A stretch of 64,000 bases of DNA from Candidatus Zipacnadia bacterium. Lineage in GTDB: Bacteria; Armatimonadota; Zipacnadia; Zipacnadales; UBA5352. How positions within the stretch are numbered: the first letter of the stretch is position 1; each line of letters begins with the position of its first letter. This document shows, piece after piece, positions 1 through 8,715 of this stretch. The notes under the pieces are model-generated. The model was not told the DNA's origin and did not search any database. It was given only the letters and a program-made list of their open reading frames with translations. The stretch covers positions 156,679-220,678 of the forward strand of contig JALGSU010000004.1 in NCBI GenBank assembly GCA_029821735.1, given 5' to 3'. The position numbers were made by a program, and so were the translations under genes.

Positions 1-1791
1 AGCCCTGACCCGAGAGGCGGTACGCGAATCCAGTTCACGCACGGGCCTAGGCATTCTGGGGCCATGGTGTGGGCCAACCGGCTGTACATGCGCAAGGTCC
101 AGGCTGTGCGTCCGGCCTCATGTGTGAAGGTGATGCTGGCCGGTCCCGAGCAGGTTGTCGACCCATTCTGTGATGGTGTGAGCGACCCGCGTATGAAGCC
201 GGGCGATGAACGCTTGCTCTTCACATGGTTCGCTCCGGAAATCGGTGGCGATCTGAGTTCCGCCGCGCCCGTCATAGTGGCGAAGTTGGAGCGCAAGCCA
301 GGTTTGGATCTGTGGCTGAAATCAGTGCTTCTGGGTGTGGCGGAGACACAATGGGCGTGGTCAGTGAGGGGCTCAGGCTGGGCCTCTGAGGTGACGGAGC
401 AGGGCTGGAAAGGCTTCGGCGAACACCTCAAGAAGGCCCGTGAGCACCTGCTGCGGGCCTGCGAACTCAGGCCAGAGTATCCCGAGGCGGCAGCGGCCAT
501 GATCCCGGTAGCGATGGGCGGCGAACGAGGTCAGAGCGAGACCCCACGCACCTGGTTCGACCGAGCGGTCGAGATTCAGTTCGACTACGCGCCCGCCTAC
601 TCCCGCCTGGCGAGTGCGCTTTCCCCCAGATGGGGTGGGAGCCACGAGGAGATGCTGGCGCTTGGGGCAGAGTGTGTAGACTCGGGGTGCTTCGACACGG
701 AGGTGCCGGGAGTGTACTGGGGGATAGTGACGGCGATTGGCGAGGACATCCACGAACGAGGCCCCGAAGTGTGGCAGCAGGAAGAGGTCTACGAGAAGCT
801 GGTGCAGATGTTCGAGGGCATGTTGAGCGAGCCCCAGTCCCCGTGGTCGGATGAGTCCGTAAGGCTAACCTGGGCAGGGGCAGCTTGGCGCAGCGGGCAC
901 TACGCCGATATGCTGCGCGTACTGGATGAGTTGGACGACGACGGTATGGCCAACGCGAGCTACGCCATGTTCGGCGCTGATATGCGCGCCGTGCGAGGCG
1001 AGTCGCTCCTGCGCATCGGACCGCATGCGCAGGAGCTGGCCGAGGCCTTGGCACTCGCCGAGAGCGACCCGAAGCGGGCCCAAGCCATGTTCGAGCAGGT
1101 CGCCCGTGCGCAGACTGATCCGGATGCGCGAAGCTACGCCCGCGGCTGGGCTCTGCGCCTCAAGGTCCGACAGGCGCTTTCCGGAGACGATTGGGTCGAC
1201 ATCACGCCCGACCTCGGTCTGGCGGGTTGGTGGCAGCACCAGGGCGAGTGGACGGCTCGGGATGATGGGTCAATCGAGGCAATACACACTCGACTTGGCA
1301 CGAGACTTGTCTTCGACGAGCCGGTGGAGGGCAACTTCGAAGTGGTCGTGGAGGCGACCATCCCCGAGCAGAGCCCCCAGGGATCGGCCGGCGTCATGTT
1401 CAACTTCATGCGCTTTAACGTCGGGTGCTGGGGTTGCGCGCAGTTCGCCGTCTACCGGCACCTCTACGACACCAATCTCGTCGGGTGGCGCATCGCGCAG
1501 CCGGAAAAGACGGAGACGCCCCCGAGGATCGACAATACCTTCCGGGTTCAGGTATGGGGCGAGCGACTGACCTGCGTTCTCAACGGTGACGTCGTGTTTG
1601 AGAATCGGGCGATGCCCCATACGGACGCGTTCTCGGAGCCCACGCGGATCGGGATTGGGGCTGAGGACGAGGACTGGGGCGGGGTCGCGGCCATCTACCG
1701 CAGCGTGCGCGTTCGGCGGCTGACCTCGGCACCCGACTGGTTCAGCGACGACGAACCGGTGGCTGAGACCAGCGCTGAGGGAGAAGACTGA
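1..1791 (+). CDS. DUF4034-like protein with C-terminal concanavalin-like domain (5' partial)
   Basis: The reading frame is open from base 1, so the true start may lie outside the window; an in-frame ATG at 64 would give 575 aa. Residues about 110-230 (numbered from that ATG) resemble the DUF4034 family: a helical, TPR-like stretch with WFDRAVEIQFDYAPAY and PRWGGSHEEMLALG. Residues about 380-560 read as a beta-rich, 3-keto-disaccharide-hydrolase or LamG-like sandwich, with GWWQHQGEWTARDDGSI near its start. No catalytic residues can be assigned. The stop overlaps the next start by one base (TGATG), so the two genes are probably co-translated. The function is unknown. The DUF4034 call rests on remembered family pattern and is moderate; the sandwich domain is inferred from composition. 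Confidence 0.7.
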   Translation, partial: SPDPRGGTRIQFTHGPRHSGAMVWANRLYMRKVQAVRPASCVKVMLAGPEQVVDPFCDGVSDPRMKPGDERLLFTWFAPEIGGDLSSAAPVIVAKLERKPGLDLWLKSVLLGVAETQWAWSVRGSGWASEVTEQGWKGFGEHLKKAREHLLRACELRPEYPEAAAAMIPVAMGGERGQSETPRTWFDRAVEIQFDYAPAYSRLASALSPRWGGSHEEMLALGAECVDSGCFDTEVPGVYWGIVTAIGEDIHERGPEVWQQEEVYEKLVQMFEGMLSEPQSPWSDESVRLTWAGAAWRSGHYADMLRVLDELDDDGMANASYAMFGADMRAVRGESLLRIGPHAQELAEALALAESDPKRAQAMFEQVARAQTDPDARSYARGWALRLKVRQALSGDDWVDITPDLGLAGWWQHQGEWTARDDGSIEAIHTRLGTRLVFDEPVEGNFEVVVEATIPEQSPQGSAGVMFNFMRFNVGCWGCAQFAVYRHLYDTNLVGWRIAQPEKTETPPRIDNTFRVQVWGERLTCVLNGDVVFENRAMPHTDAFSEPTRIGIGAEDEDWGGVAAIYRSVRVRRLTSAPDWFSDDEPVAETSAEGED

Positions 1792-3560
1792 TGCGTAACT
1801 ACGACGCGCGGCTGCCGGACATGCGGACGCTGGAGACTGAAAGGCTCGTCCTGCGCAAGTTCACCATGGATGACGCCGAGGACGTCTTCGCCTACGCCAG
1901 CGACCCGGAGATGACACGCTTCGTCGGGTGGGGCGCTCACCAGAGCATCGAGGATTCGTGCGAGTTCCTGCGACGCACGATCGCGGAGTATGACGAGCCC
2001 AAGAACGCGACGTGGGCCATCGTGCTGCGCGAGAGCGGACGCGTGGTTGGGGGCATCGCCCTGCGGACAATGAACGAATGGCGCGCGGAGCTGGGCCATG
2101 CCATCGGCCGAGATCACTGGGGCCAGGGGCTGATGACCGAGGCGGTGCGGCGCATCATCGACTACGGGTTCTTCTACTGCGGTCTCTATCGCATCGAAGC
2201 GCTGTGCGATGTGGATCACGCCGGCTCAGCGCGGGTCATGGAGAAGTGCGGGATGCAGTTCGAGGGTGTCCTGCGTGGGCGCATCCGCCTGAGGGGAGAG
2301 ATGCGCGACACGCAGATCCACGCGATCCTCAAGAGTGATTGGGCGAGCGTCGACTACGCGCGCCAGAGGTGGGGCGCTCTGGGCAGCGAGGAATTGGCGA
2401 CGGCGCTGGGCCATCTGAGTGGGCATACGAGTCGTGCGTGGAATCGGGGCGCGCGGATCGTGGAGCGGATGCGCGAACGCGGCGAAGACCCAATTCCAGA
2501 GGCCCTGCGCAGCCCGGACGACCGAGTGCGGTTCCTCGCCGTCCGCAGCATGCAGATGCTCGGCGATTCGCGTGACTTCGCGCACGCCGTCGCCATGCTC
2601 AAGGATGCCGACTCCGAGGTGCGCGTGGGGGCTGTCTATGCGTTGGAGAACATCAGCGACCCAGCGACTGTCGATGTCCTGATACCGATGCTGGAAGACC
2701 CGGCGGAGCGAGTGCGCAACGCCGCTTCCTGGATCCTGGGATGGTTCGCCGAAGGCCGCGCTGTCGTGCCGCTGCTGGAGCGGATTCGCCGCGCTCCACC
2801 CTATGAGCCGTCGCTGGAGCAGATTCGCCATGCGAGACCTGATGAGGACATGCAGGCCGTATGGGACGCACTACACTCGCTCTGCGCGACGAGCCTGCCA
2901 GGCGTACTGGCCGGACTCTCTGACGCCGAACCGCGGGTGCGTCGAACCGTTGCGTATGCCCTGTGCCATGCGGCGCAATCGGGCAGCTTCATCGTGGCAC
3001 CTGCCGTCGAGGACCGTATAGGCGCCGCCGCTGAGGACAACTCTGAAATGATGCGCGCCGCCGTGCCCGCGCTCATCACCGCACTCGAGGATGAGGACCC
3101 GCGGGTCAGGGAGCATGTGGCCAGCGCCCTCGCCTGCCTTCCCGATGGCCGGGCGCTGCAGCCGCTGCTCCGCGCCGCGGACGATCAGAACGCGCAGGTC
3201 AGAGCAGGCGCAATCGGCGCGCTCTCGGAGTTGGGCGATGAGTGTGCATGGGAGAGGGTGCTGGCGGCCCGCAACGACTCGGCCGCCCATGTGCGTAGCG
3301 AGGTGGCCAACGCGTTCTGTCAGCACATGCGCCCCGAGGCCATCGAGATATTGGACGAGATGTTCAGGGACGGGGCACCCAAAGTGCGTGAGGACGCCGT
3401 GTGGGCACTTTTGGGGCCCGACGGCAGCGACGGCGACCAGATTCGTGAGGCAGCGCGGGAGCATCTCGTGCGAATGGCAGAGACTGACCCCACGGAGGAC
3501 GTCCGCTACGCGGCCACTTCGCTGCTTGAGAAGATGCAGGAAACACAGGATGAGGAATGA
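1791..3560 (+). CDS. GNAT N-acetyltransferase fused to HEAT repeats
   Basis: This 589-aa protein joins two modules. Residues 11-185 are a RimJ/RimL-type GNAT domain: it begins METERLVLRKF-like (MRTLETERLVLRKF) and carries the acetyl-CoA loop DHWGQGLMTEA and the late motif NxxSARVMEKCGMQFEGVLRG. Residues about 200-585 are helical HEAT/PBS-lyase-type repeats with the recurring pattern D..VR..A..AL..LGD. The family acetylates N-terminal amines or small-molecule amines using acetyl-CoA; the HEAT part probably selects a protein partner. ATG 1791 overlaps the preceding stop by one base, and an internal ATG at 1821 (residue 11) is an alternative start. The next gene begins 10 bases after the stop, so the three genes look like one operon. 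The substrate is unknown. Confidence 0.85.
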   Translation: MRNYDARLPDMRTLETERLVLRKFTMDDAEDVFAYASDPEMTRFVGWGAHQSIEDSCEFLRRTIAEYDEPKNATWAIVLRESGRVVGGIALRTMNEWRAELGHAIGRDHWGQGLMTEAVRRIIDYGFFYCGLYRIEALCDVDHAGSARVMEKCGMQFEGVLRGRIRLRGEMRDTQIHAILKSDWASVDYARQRWGALGSEELATALGHLSGHTSRAWNRGARIVERMRERGEDPIPEALRSPDDRVRFLAVRSMQMLGDSRDFAHAVAMLKDADSEVRVGAVYALENISDPATVDVLIPMLEDPAERVRNAASWILGWFAEGRAVVPLLERIRRAPPYEPSLEQIRHARPDEDMQAVWDALHSLCATSLPGVLAGLSDAEPRVRRTVAYALCHAAQSGSFIVAPAVEDRIGAAAEDNSEMMRAAVPALITALEDEDPRVREHVASALACLPDGRALQPLLRAADDQNAQVRAGAIGALSELGDECAWERVLAARNDSAAHVRSEVANAFCQHMRPEAIEILDEMFRDGAPKVREDAVWALLGPDGSDGDQIREAAREHLVRMAETDPTEDVRYAATSLLEKMQETQDEE

Positions 3561-3570
3561 GAGGCCAACT

Positions 3571-4149
3571 ATGACACGCAAGGAGCGGTTCGAGGCCGCG
3601 CTCAGGCAAGAGGATGTCGACCGGCTGCCCTTCTGGGCCAAAATCTTCGGCGCATCGTACAAGATGCTCCAGCCAGAACCGTGGCGGTCCATGGATGAAC
3701 TGGAGTTGGCAGATCGCCTCGATCTGGACCACTACGCGGGAGGCGGGGTGCCCGTGCGCTGCACCAATCAGCGCGTGAGGCAGCACGTCGAGGAGGCCGA
3801 CGGGCGGCGCGTCACTCGCTCCGAGACCCCGGACGGGACGCTCACCGCGGCCAGCTCGTGGCATCCGGTGGAGTTCCCCATCAAGACGCGCGAGGACATC
3901 CTCACTGCCCGCCACTTGTTCGAGGGAAATGAGTGGGCGGTGGACGAGGAACTGGTGCAGCGTGCGCACGAGCGCCTCAAGCAGGTCGGTGAGCGAGGGA
4001 ATGTGCATACCAGCGCGGGCATCTCGCCGCTCATGGAACTCATCCAGCATTACATCGGCCCCGAGACCACTTACTACTTCCTGCAGGATCACCCCGACGA
4101 GATGGAGGAACTCATCGCGGTCATGCACGCTGCCCGTCTGCCCGTATGA
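3571..4149 (+). CDS. Uroporphyrinogen-decarboxylase-family protein, N-terminal part of a frameshifted gene
   Basis: The frame starts MTRKERFEAALRQEDVDRLP, the usual opening of non-heme UroD-like proteins (methyltransferase or MtaA-like relatives), and runs to residue 192, where it stops at TGA 4147-4149. The rest of the same domain continues in the +1 frame to 4618. The break falls just after MEELIAVMHAA, where family members normally have a further helix before the conserved ENTSTT segment. An 8-bp tandem repeat (CTGCCCGT, 4130-4137 and 4138-4145) sits at the junction. Removing one copy would not restore the frame, so the lesion is more complex, perhaps a deletion, or is a sequence error. 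As it stands, the product lacks half of the barrel and is probably non-functional. Confidence 0.75.
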   Translation: MTRKERFEAALRQEDVDRLPFWAKIFGASYKMLQPEPWRSMDELELADRLDLDHYAGGGVPVRCTNQRVRQHVEEADGRRVTRSETPDGTLTAASSWHPVEFPIKTREDILTARHLFEGNEWAVDEELVQRAHERLKQVGERGNVHTSAGISPLMELIQHYIGPETTYYFLQDHPDEMEELIAVMHAARLPV

Positions 4150-4153
4150 CTGG

Positions 4154-4618
4154 GTGGTCTCGGTCGAGAACACCTCGACCACGCTGCTATCACCGGAGAT
4201 ATTCGAGCGCTATTGCTGGCGGCACCTGAAGGACTACGGAGATGTGATCGTCGGCCACGGCAAGGGGCACCAGCTTCATCAGTGCGGGACGCTGCACGAT
4301 TTGCTGCCCAAGATAGACGAGCTGCCTGCGACGGTCATCGAGGCTTATTCCTCGCCACCCATCGGCGACACCCCGCTCGTCGATCGCACGGAGCTGGCTC
4401 CGTCCATGGCGGTCATTGGTGGGACCTGCGCGAACACTTGGCTCGAGCCGGTCGAGGCTATCTGCGAGAAGATGGTGCGCGATCTGCAGGCGGCCGGGGG
4501 TATGCGCGGTGTGGTCTACACCTGTGCCGGGGTGATGCCGCCGGGTTGCCCCATCGAGAAGGTCGCCGAGGTGCGCGAGTTCGCGAAGACCATTACGCCA
4601 GAGACGCTGAGGGCGTAG
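4154..4618 (+). pseudogene. Uroporphyrinogen-decarboxylase-family protein, C-terminal part of the frameshifted gene
   Basis: This is the second half of the gene that begins at 3571, read one base out of frame. The frame shows VSVENTSTTLLSPEIFERYC, then GHGKGHQLHQCGTLHDLLP and IEAYSSPPIGDTPL, the conserved core and C-terminus of UroD-like barrels in this subgroup. The first usable start codon in this frame is a GTG near 4154, with no convincing ribosome site, so independent translation is unlikely. The residues kept after the break look under normal selection, which favours a recent mutation or an assembly error over an old pseudogene. A complete relative of the same superfamily lies at 57866-59020. 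Confidence 0.65.
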
Positions 4619-4698
4619 CGGTCACGAATGCGCTGAGGAAATCGGACCCGCCACGCGACCGAGTGCGCGTGGCGGGTTGAGGGGCGGCTGCCTGCGCG

Positions 4699-5085
4699 TC
4701 ACTTCTTCTTGCAGACCATCACGCGGATGGTGTCGGAGCCCTCGAAGGGCACACCATCAACGGTCAGGCCGGTCAGAGTCAGCGTGTCGCACGGCGGCGC
4801 CACAATGGCCTCGACCGCAGCCTGGCGGAACTTGGCGACCAGGTAGCCGCGATCGTCGGCGAAGACCGAAGTGGCCGAGATGCCCTTGAGTTCAACCGAA
4901 GCGCCAATCACAGCGCTGTAGCGGATGTCGGTATGGGCCGTGACCCATACGCCGGGACCATCGAGGACCAGCGCGGCGGGTGAGAGCTGCACTTCGACGG
5001 GAATGACAACGGGCGCGACGGCCGCGAATGCGGCTGAGGCAAGCACGAGTGCGATAACTGCGACGACAACGATAGTGCGGGACAT
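4699..5085 (-). CDS. Small exported protein of unknown function
   Basis: The product is 128 aa. It opens with a clear signal peptide (MSRTIVVVAVIALVLASAAFA, cleavage expected after residue 21), followed by a compact, beta-rich secreted domain. Two cysteines near the C-terminus (PPCDTLTLTGL and MVCKKK) could form a disulfide. The ending CKKK is unusual. It lies downstream of the gene at 6027-5179 on the same strand with a 93-bp gap and may share its transcript. No family is recognised and no function is proposed. Confidence 0.7.
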   Translation of the reverse strand: MSRTIVVVAVIALVLASAAFAAVAPVVIPVEVQLSPAALVLDGPGVWVTAHTDIRYSAVIGASVELKGISATSVFADDRGYLVAKFRQAAVEAIVAPPCDTLTLTGLTVDGVPFEGSDTIRVMVCKKK

Positions 5086-5178
5086 ATGGCCACCACCTTG
5101 GGCAATAGTTGTTGCTTCATCAACAGAAGCCTACCCCGGGTGGCGCGCAATTGGCTCGATGAGTCTACTCAGACTGGA

Positions 5179-6027
5179 CTATCCTCCGCCCTTGCACGGG
5201 CGGTCGTCAACGAGCGCTGCCTTCGAGCGCGTGTATTGCAGTTCGACCTCAACGTTGTCGCTCGCGAAGAGCTGGCGGGCGATCTCCAGATCCTCGTGCG
5301 CTTCCTCCTCGCACAGCAGACCCAGGCAGCACACGTCCGTGTCCTTGCAGGTGTTGAAGACGAAGGTCAGACCGGTGATGGGGTTGAGACGACCGGCCGC
5401 AAGTGACTTGATAATGATGACCGGCTTTGGCGTCCGCCGGATCACGTTCGCGATCCAGTCCGTCTCCACTGAGCAAAGGAAGCCCAGCGCGTTGTAGGGC
5501 TGGATGTAGGTCGCGATGTCGTATTCGGCCTTGTCGCCCACCACGATCGCCTCCGGCCGGTGGGTGCTGAGGCCGGGGATCATCCCGCAGTCGCGGATGT
5601 GCGCGGCGACGCGGGGATAGTCAGTGATCTCAGTGTTGACGATGTGCAGGCGCGAGTCCGTCCATGAGGTGTGCGGCAGGCAGAACTCGGCCCCCAGTTC
5701 GGCGCACCGGTCGATGTTGGTGAGCAGCTCATCTGTGCTGGGGCCGCTGGGTGTGAGGATCGAGGTGATGTGGCGGCCGGTCTCGGCCTCGTGAATCGCC
5801 ATAGCCTCGATGAGCAGGTCATTGATCGGGGCCACAATGGTGTTCATCCCGCTGGCTGTGCATACAGCGAGAACGCCAGCGATGCGCTCGGGGGTCTGGT
5901 AGTCGCGGATCCAGTTGCTGCGGGCCGCGGTCTGGTGCGAGAACCCCAGGAACCAATTCGTGCCGATGACCAGGCGACCGATCTTGTGTCCTTCTATGTC
6001 AATGGACGGCATGACGAAATCGCTCAT
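5179..6027 (-). CDS. TIM-barrel-like protein of unknown function (aldo/keto-reductase-like fold suspected)
   Basis: This 282-aa cytosolic protein starts MSDFVMPSIDIEGHKIGRLV, then has GTNWFLGFSHQTAARSNW, which is reminiscent of the first strand and loop of aldo/keto-reductase-like barrels. Alternating hydrophobic strands (GMNTIVAPINDLLIEA, GFLCSVETDWIANVI, KPVIIIKSLAAGRLNP) support a TIM barrel. The usual AKR catalytic Tyr/Lys/His set is not obvious, so enzymatic identity is open. The C-terminus carries several cysteines (CKDTDVCCLGLLCEEE). An AAGGGG ribosome site lies 8 bases before ATG 6027. It is transcribed divergently from the glycosidase-like gene at 6125, and the two may be co-regulated from the 97-bp gap. 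Confidence 0.7.
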   Translation of the reverse strand: MSDFVMPSIDIEGHKIGRLVIGTNWFLGFSHQTAARSNWIRDYQTPERIAGVLAVCTASGMNTIVAPINDLLIEAMAIHEAETGRHITSILTPSGPSTDELLTNIDRCAELGAEFCLPHTSWTDSRLHIVNTEITDYPRVAAHIRDCGMIPGLSTHRPEAIVVGDKAEYDIATYIQPYNALGFLCSVETDWIANVIRRTPKPVIIIKSLAAGRLNPITGLTFVFNTCKDTDVCCLGLLCEEEAHEDLEIARQLFASDNVEVELQYTRSKAALVDDRPCKGGG

Positions 6028-6124
6028 GGCTTGCGCCCCTTGTCCGTGCGTGGTTTAATCCCCACATGACGTTCCGGGCATTCTACATGTTGGCCTAGAG
6101 ACCTGCAAGACAAAGGATGATCCC

Positions 6125-8395
6125 ATGCGATACCTGCCGGCCCTCGTTGCGTTGATCGTGGCCACATCGTTTGCCGAGGCACAGCAGCTTGCCTTTAATC
6201 CAGGTTTCGAGGAAGTTGACGACGCTGGCTGGGCTGCCGGTTGGGAGATATGGCCTGACACGCTTGCGGCGGGATCGGTGCTGGCTCTAGATGAGAACAT
6301 GCCTCACACGGGGCGGGCATCACTGCGCATAAGCCAGACCAACCCGGTTGCCTATTCGCGTGCGGAACAGGAGATCGCGGTCGAACCGGATGCCTCGTAT
6401 CTATTCCACGTGTGGGTGAAGGGCGAGGAACTGCTGCCCGGCGACGGCAGTCAGGGCGCGCGACTCTACGTCGCGAAACCGACTGGCGACACCGCGACCC
6501 GGCGACAGGAGGGCACCTTCGGGTGGAAACAGATCAGGCTCGGGCCGGTCGAGATGAAAGGCGCGAGCCGGATCACGCTGATGTTCTATCTGCATCGCGC
6601 GACGGGCACCGTCTGGGTGGATGACATTGAGATGGTCAAGGTCACCCCTGATCTGGAGCACGAGCTGGAGCAGGAGAAAGTCTACGAACTGCTCAACAAA
6701 GGCATCGATCAGGTGCGCACCGAGGCCGAGATACTCGGCGACGCCGACGCCCAGGCCGCGCTCGATGCGATAGCTGAGCGGGCGAAGGGGACCGAACTGC
6801 CGAGCGATGTGGATCACCGCGCGGGCCCGCCTTACTACCCACTGCATGCCGAAGTCTTCGGGGTGATGGCCGCTCTCAACCGCGAATACTCGGGCGCAGC
6901 TGGGCCAGTGGCCGCATGGGTGAGCGATCCCTTCGAACCGATGGGCGCGTTGCAGACCGTGCCCGCTGAGCGCGAGATGACCGCGGGCTGCCTGATGGGC
7001 CTCGATGAGCGCGACCAGTGTCGCGTGAATCTCTCGAATATAGGCGACGCACCGGTGGACGTGCAGATCAGTGTTGACGGTCTCGACGGCGATGGCGCGC
7101 CCACTATCACGCTGCGCGAGATGTGCTGCATCGACCCAGGCGGCGGAGGCCTCAAGCCCGACCCGCTGCCTCTGCTGGATGAGGTCGGCGGCGTTCGGAC
7201 AATTACGCTGCCCCCAGGCCGACTCGGCGGCGTGTGGCTGGACATCAGCTCAGCCGGAGCTGCGGCCGGGACATACGCGACCACCGTCCGCATAGCGCCT
7301 GACGGTGGCGACGAGATGCGCGTGCCGGTGAGCATCGAGGTGCTTCCTCTCAGAATGCCTGAGGAGAAGCCGATCACCACTTGGGGCTACTCGTATGAGT
7401 ACTACTGGATCCTGCCCGAGGTATGGCACTTGGCTGCGCCGGATCTGGCGGCTCACCACATCGACGCTTACTGCTGGCCAAGCCGCTACGTGCCCTTTCC
7501 TGAACTCGATGACGACGGGAACCTGCAAACCCTTGACTGGACCACGTTCGAGGCGGGAGTGGCGAGCCATCCGCCGATGCGCTGGCTGCTGCTATGGCCG
7601 GGCTTCGAGTGGCAGGGCAACCTGGAGTTGCGGCTGGGGCTGGAGCCGGGGTCGGCCGAGTGGAAGCGCGTTGCCCGCCTGTGGTTCCGAGCGCTGGTGG
7701 ATGGTCTGGATGAGCGCGGCTTCGGCACTGACCGAGTCGCCTGGTATCTTACAGACGAGGCGATCTCGTATGGCAAGGCCAAAGCCACCGTGCAGACCGG
7801 CGCAATACTGAACGAAGTATCGCCCGAATCGCTCGTGATGTCCAACCCGTACCCGGCGGCGCCGTGGGACCTGCTGCGGCAGATGGACCCGGTCGTGAAT
7901 CTGTGGTGCCCGTCCCTGAGCTTCACCGATCCCGAGCACCTGGAGTTCTTCCGGGAGGGTTCCGACATACTGTGGACCTACCAGGTTCTGGGCAAAGGCT
8001 CCGACCCGTTTGCGCAGCACCGGTTGTCGTTCTGGGACTGCTGGCAGAAGGGCCTCACTGGGCAGGGCTTCTGGTGCTACGCTGATGCGCATGGTTCGAA
8101 CTGGGATCCGCGCGACGAGGGGAGAGGGGACTACTCGCCCGTCTACGAAGGCGATGAACGGGAAATGATACCCAGTCTCCGCTGGGAAGCCTGGCGCGAG
8201 GGCGTGGAAGATTATACATATCTGTGGATGCTGCGACAGAGGATGCAACAGGACGCCGGCACACCGCAGGTGAGGGAGACCGCGCGCGAGCTGATCGAGC
8301 AGCTGCCCGGCCAGGTCCTCGCCAGCGGCACGCCAGAGGCCCTCACAGACGCCCGCCGGAGAGTGCTGGAAACGTTGGTGGCCTTGGGCGAGTAA
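6125..8395 (+). CDS. Secreted GH123/DUF4091-like glycoside hydrolase with N-terminal carbohydrate-binding-like domain
   Basis: The product is 756 aa. Residues 1-19 form a signal peptide ending SFAEA. Residues about 22-170 form a CBM4/9-like jelly roll (NPGFEEVDDAGWAAGWEIW, then TVWVDDIEMV). A linker and beta domain run to about 415, followed by a GH123/DUF4091-type catalytic barrel ending in the family signature GVEDYTYLWMLRQ. The adjacent acidic pair D544-E545 (WYLTDEAISY) matches the Asp-Glu dyad that GH123 enzymes use for substrate-assisted hydrolysis of N-acetyl-hexosaminides. The real substrate is unknown because many DUF4091 proteins are uncharacterised. An AAGGA ribosome site lies 7 bases before ATG 6125. 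Confidence 0.82.
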   Translation: MRYLPALVALIVATSFAEAQQLAFNPGFEEVDDAGWAAGWEIWPDTLAAGSVLALDENMPHTGRASLRISQTNPVAYSRAEQEIAVEPDASYLFHVWVKGEELLPGDGSQGARLYVAKPTGDTATRRQEGTFGWKQIRLGPVEMKGASRITLMFYLHRATGTVWVDDIEMVKVTPDLEHELEQEKVYELLNKGIDQVRTEAEILGDADAQAALDAIAERAKGTELPSDVDHRAGPPYYPLHAEVFGVMAALNREYSGAAGPVAAWVSDPFEPMGALQTVPAEREMTAGCLMGLDERDQCRVNLSNIGDAPVDVQISVDGLDGDGAPTITLREMCCIDPGGGGLKPDPLPLLDEVGGVRTITLPPGRLGGVWLDISSAGAAAGTYATTVRIAPDGGDEMRVPVSIEVLPLRMPEEKPITTWGYSYEYYWILPEVWHLAAPDLAAHHIDAYCWPSRYVPFPELDDDGNLQTLDWTTFEAGVASHPPMRWLLLWPGFEWQGNLELRLGLEPGSAEWKRVARLWFRALVDGLDERGFGTDRVAWYLTDEAISYGKAKATVQTGAILNEVSPESLVMSNPYPAAPWDLLRQMDPVVNLWCPSLSFTDPEHLEFFREGSDILWTYQVLGKGSDPFAQHRLSFWDCWQKGLTGQGFWCYADAHGSNWDPRDEGRGDYSPVYEGDEREMIPSLRWEAWREGVEDYTYLWMLRQRMQQDAGTPQVRETARELIEQLPGQVLASGTPEALTDARRRVLETLVALGE

Positions 8396-8715
8396 ATCTG
8401 GTCGCCGGAGAACTTCGCGTGGCGAGAAAGAGGTCTCTCGGGTCTCGGGAGCGAATTCGGGCTGCAGGAGCGGTCTGGGGGCCTGATTCAGGCGTTCCGT
8501 CTTGACTCTCGCCTTGGATTGTGGTAGCTTCCACCATGACTCGGATCGCGTTTTGCCATCAACCTGCGTCCCCGCCGCAACTGCGGGGGGACGGGGCACA
8601 TGTAGTGGTGTATGATGGTGTACGCCACAGGGCATGATGTGCGTCGCGCATAGTGCCAAAGTGCCTGCACGCATCGCAGCAATAACTGCCGCACGAGGTG
8701 CAGGGAGGGTAACAC
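8396..8715. other. 320-bp intergenic leader region
   Basis: No convincing gene is seen here. The region holds a predicted promoter at 8502-8530, and a stem-loop at about 8567-8593 (CGTCCCCGC against GCGGGGGGACG with a bulge). The AGGGAGG ribosome site of the next gene lies at about 8701-8707. A predicted transcript would carry about 180 bases of leader. Confidence 0.5.
8502..8530 (+). promoter_or_regulatory. Predicted sigma-70 promoter of the stalk-domain gene
   Basis: TTGACT at 8502-8507 and TAGCTT at 8525-8530 are separated by 17 bp. The predicted start is near 8537, which leaves a leader of about 180 bases before ATG 8716. Confidence 0.45.

Noticed and set aside
4125..4160. Programmed +1 frameshift in the UroD-like gene
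   Set aside because: No slippery codon pair, stimulating structure or conserved context is visible, and family members use one frame.
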